A stretch of DNA of 64,000 nt from Stenotrophomonas maltophilia (GTDB taxonomy: Bacteria; Pseudomonadota; Gammaproteobacteria; Xanthomonadales; Xanthomonadaceae). The notes under the pieces were generated by a model that saw nothing but the letters and a program-made list of their open reading frames with translations, was not told where the DNA came from and searched no databases. The translations under genes were made by a program, and so were the position numbers. Each line of letters opens with the position of its first letter. Position 1 is the first letter of the stretch. This document shows positions 62,115 through 64,000 of the stretch, piece after piece. Where the stretch lies: contig NZ_CP037858.1 in the NCBI RefSeq assembly GCF_006974125.1, forward strand, positions 1,550,001-1,614,000. Direction: 5' to 3'.

Positions 62115-64000
62115 ATGGACTCTTCATGGATCGACGCCACCCTCGCGTGGATTGCCGCTCACCCCGTGCTGGCGGGTGCCGTTATCTTCCTCATCGCCTT
62201 CTGCGATGCGGCGATCATTCTCGGCGCCATCGTGCCGGCCCTGCCGCTGCTGTTCGCGGTGGGCGTGTTCATTGGCCTGGGCCAGATCTCCGGGCCGTAC
62301 GCGGTGGCGGCTGCGGCATTGGGTGCGTTTGCCGGCGATGGCATCAGCTACTGGATCGGCCGTCGCTGGGGCGATCGACTGCGCGGCATCTGGCCGTTCA
62401 GCCGCTATCCGCAGCTGCTCGACCGTGGCGAGAACCTGTTCCGCCGCAATGCATTCAAGAGCATCCTGGTGGCGCGCTACGTTGGCGCGATCCGCCCATT
62501 CGTGCCGGCCATCGCCGGCATGATGAAGATGCCCGCCAGCCGCTATGTGCAGGCCAGCGGCATCGCCAGCATTTCCTGGGCAGTGCTGTTCCTGGCCCCC
62601 GGCTGGATCCTCGGCGAAGCGTATGACGCGGTGGCTGCCGTGGCCGGTCGACTGGTGGTGGTGGTCGGCCTGCTCGCGGTGATCCTTGGCCTGGTCTGGG
62701 CCATCGTGCTGTACGGCTACCGCTGGTCGGCCGCACGCATGGACAACTGGCTGGCACGCCTGCTGGACTGGTCCAACCGCCACCCGACGCTGGGCCGCTA
62801 CACCGTCGGCGTGCTGGACCCGAAGCGCCGCGAATCGGTGCCGCTGGCGATGCTGGCGTTGATGCTGCTCTTGCTGGGCTGGGGCTGGTTCGCGCTGCTG
62901 ACCGTGGTAGTCGCACACGGCGAGCCGCTGGCCATCGACCTGCTGGTGCACCAGGCCATGCTGGCGCTGCGTAATCCTCTGGCCGACTACCCGATGGCGG
63001 CCCTGGCCTCGCTCGGCGCCTGGCAGGTGCTGTTGCCGGCCACGGCCGCGGCGATGGGCTACCTGATCTGGCGCCGGCGCTGGATGGCCGCCGCGCACTG
63101 GTTGGCGGCCCTGGCCTTCGGCCTGGCGTTGACCATGCTGCTCGGCGCCACCGTGGATGTGGTGCGGCCGGTCGATGCCAGCAGTGGCTTCGGCTTCCCG
63201 TCGGTGTCGGTGACCATGGCCACCATCACCTTCGGCTTCTTCGCGGTGCTGATCGCACGCGAGATGCCCGGCCGCACCCGCGTCTGGCCGTACCTGGTCT
63301 CGGGCATCGTGGTCAGCCTGATCGGCTTCTCGCGCCTGTACCTGGGCGCGCATTGGCTGAGCGACGTGATCGGCGGCATGCTGTTCGGCACGTTCTGGCT
63401 GCTGGTACTGGGCATCGCCTACCGCCGCCGCTTCAACCGCTCGTTCTGGGTGAAGCCGGTCGCCTGGCTGTTCTACGGCGTCTTCGCCGTGGCGGCGATG
63501 TGGTACGCGCCACGCCACATTCCGGTGAAGCTGGAACGCTTCGAACCGACCCTGCCGGCCCCGCAGGCGATGGACATGCAGGCCTGGTGGCAGCACGACT
63601 GGGCGCAGTTGCCGGCACGCCGCAACGAATTCGACGATGATCAGCGCTGGCCGCTGGACGTGCAGGTGGCCGGGCCGCTGGCGCCACTGCAGGCACAGCT
63701 GGAAGCGCGCGGCTGGAAGCGGCAGGAACAGGCCGGCTGGCAGCAGGCGCTGCTGATGCTGGACAAGAACACCGGCGCCGACGAACTGCCGGTGCTGCCA
63801 GCCACGCTGGACACCCGCGTGGAAGCACTGCTGATGGTGCGCCAGGGTGCAAAGCCGGATGAGCGCTACGTGCTGCGACTGTGGCCGGCACCCGCGCAAC
63901 TGCAGCCGGGCAACACGCCGCTGTGGCTGGGCAGTGCACAGACCCTGCGTTACGAGCGCCACTTCGAATGGATCGGCATGTGGCACCCGCTGCGCGGTGT
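62115..64000 (+). CDS. bifunctional DedA / PAP2-like membrane protein with LssY-like C-terminus (runs off the window)
   Basis: At least 628 residues, open to the end of the window. Residues about 1-200 are a DedA (VTT) domain with the motif VARYVGAIRPFVPAIAGMM. Residues about 230-440 form a PAP2-type phosphatase membrane domain with C1 VVRPVD and C3 SRLYLGAHWLSDVIGG. The C2 motif reads FPSVSVTM instead of PSGH, so the usual histidine is missing. A soluble segment (from about 475; WPLDVQVAGPLAPLQAQLEA) resembles LssY_C. Probable role: flipping and dephosphorylating undecaprenyl or lipid phosphates; phosphatase activity is doubtful. Confidence 0.88.
   Translation, partial: MDSSWIDATLAWIAAHPVLAGAVIFLIAFCDAAIILGAIVPALPLLFAVGVFIGLGQISGPYAVAAAALGAFAGDGISYWIGRRWGDRLRGIWPFSRYPQLLDRGENLFRRNAFKSILVARYVGAIRPFVPAIAGMMKMPASRYVQASGIASISWAVLFLAPGWILGEAYDAVAAVAGRLVVVVGLLAVILGLVWAIVLYGYRWSAARMDNWLARLLDWSNRHPTLGRYTVGVLDPKRRESVPLAMLALMLLLLGWGWFALLTVVVAHGEPLAIDLLVHQAMLALRNPLADYPMAALASLGAWQVLLPATAAAMGYLIWRRRWMAAAHWLAALAFGLALTMLLGATVDVVRPVDASSGFGFPSVSVTMATITFGFFAVLIAREMPGRTRVWPYLVSGIVVSLIGFSRLYLGAHWLSDVIGGMLFGTFWLLVLGIAYRRRFNRSFWVKPVAWLFYGVFAVAAMWYAPRHIPVKLERFEPTLPAPQAMDMQAWWQHDWAQLPARRNEFDDDQRWPLDVQVAGPLAPLQAQLEARGWKRQEQAGWQQALLMLDKNTGADELPVLPATLDTRVEALLMVRQGAKPDERYVLRLWPAPAQLQPGNTPLWLGSAQTLRYERHFEWIGMWHPLRG

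Overview
This window is a high-GC gammaproteobacterial chromosome segment that fits Stenotrophomonas (S. maltophilia complex, Xanthomonadaceae). The support is gene content and order (gltA next to rpmE2; recG-ridA-spoT-rpoZ-gmk; zapA-6S RNA-fau) and the many intergenic palindromes beginning GTAG, the S. maltophilia SMAG/REP type. No phage, integrase, insertion sequence, rRNA or CRISPR array was seen.

Layout. 1-1.7 kb: 3' end of mrcA (PBP1A), a SMAG cluster and an unassigned gene. 1.7-16.4 kb, all on the minus strand: a surface-adhesion region. It holds a classical (type Va) autotransporter, an unknown membrane protein, a giant trimeric autotransporter adhesin split in two by a run of eight G, and a complete CS1/cable-type pilus operon (pilin, usher, tip protein, chaperone). 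16.7-27.7 kb: a hydrolase/AraC pair, gltA, rpmE2, nucleoside hydrolase, recG, ridA, spoT, rpoZ and gmk. 27.9-38.4 kb, all on the plus strand: a self-contained selenocysteine-formate dehydrogenase module. It runs fdnG (in-frame UGA plus SECIS hairpin), fdnH, fdnI, fdhE, selA, selB, tRNA-Sec (selC), selD. 38.4-64 kb: mostly housekeeping genes (yicC, rph, rdgB, hemW, a DUF1631-PilZ pair, pepQ, pepP, ygfB, zapA, 6S RNA, fau, rpiA, thiE, hemL, azurin, argD, a voltage-gated channel, a DedA-PAP2 fusion running off the end).

How the genes work together. The selenium block supplies nearly all the local machinery needed to make and use Sec. SelD makes selenophosphate, SelA converts Ser-tRNA-Sec to Sec-tRNA-Sec, and SelB delivers it to the UGA in fdnG beside the SECIS. 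FdnGHI then oxidises formate and passes electrons to the quinone pool, with FdhE assisting maturation. The adhesion block encodes three unrelated surface systems side by side, and the largest appears switched off by a slippable poly-G tract (or by a sequencing error in it).

The most unusual non-coding signal is a set of intergenic hairpin families with conserved outer ends and interiors that differ between copies yet stay self-complementary: 100-176 bp elements at 21.5, 46.7 and 47.0 kb; GGGGTC hairpins at 24.2, 52.5 and 56.9 kb; AAAAAGGGGACGGAGGG hairpins at 49.8 and 55.7 kb, the last a perfect 66-bp palindrome. SMAG palindromes also supply the stop codons of at least two genes.
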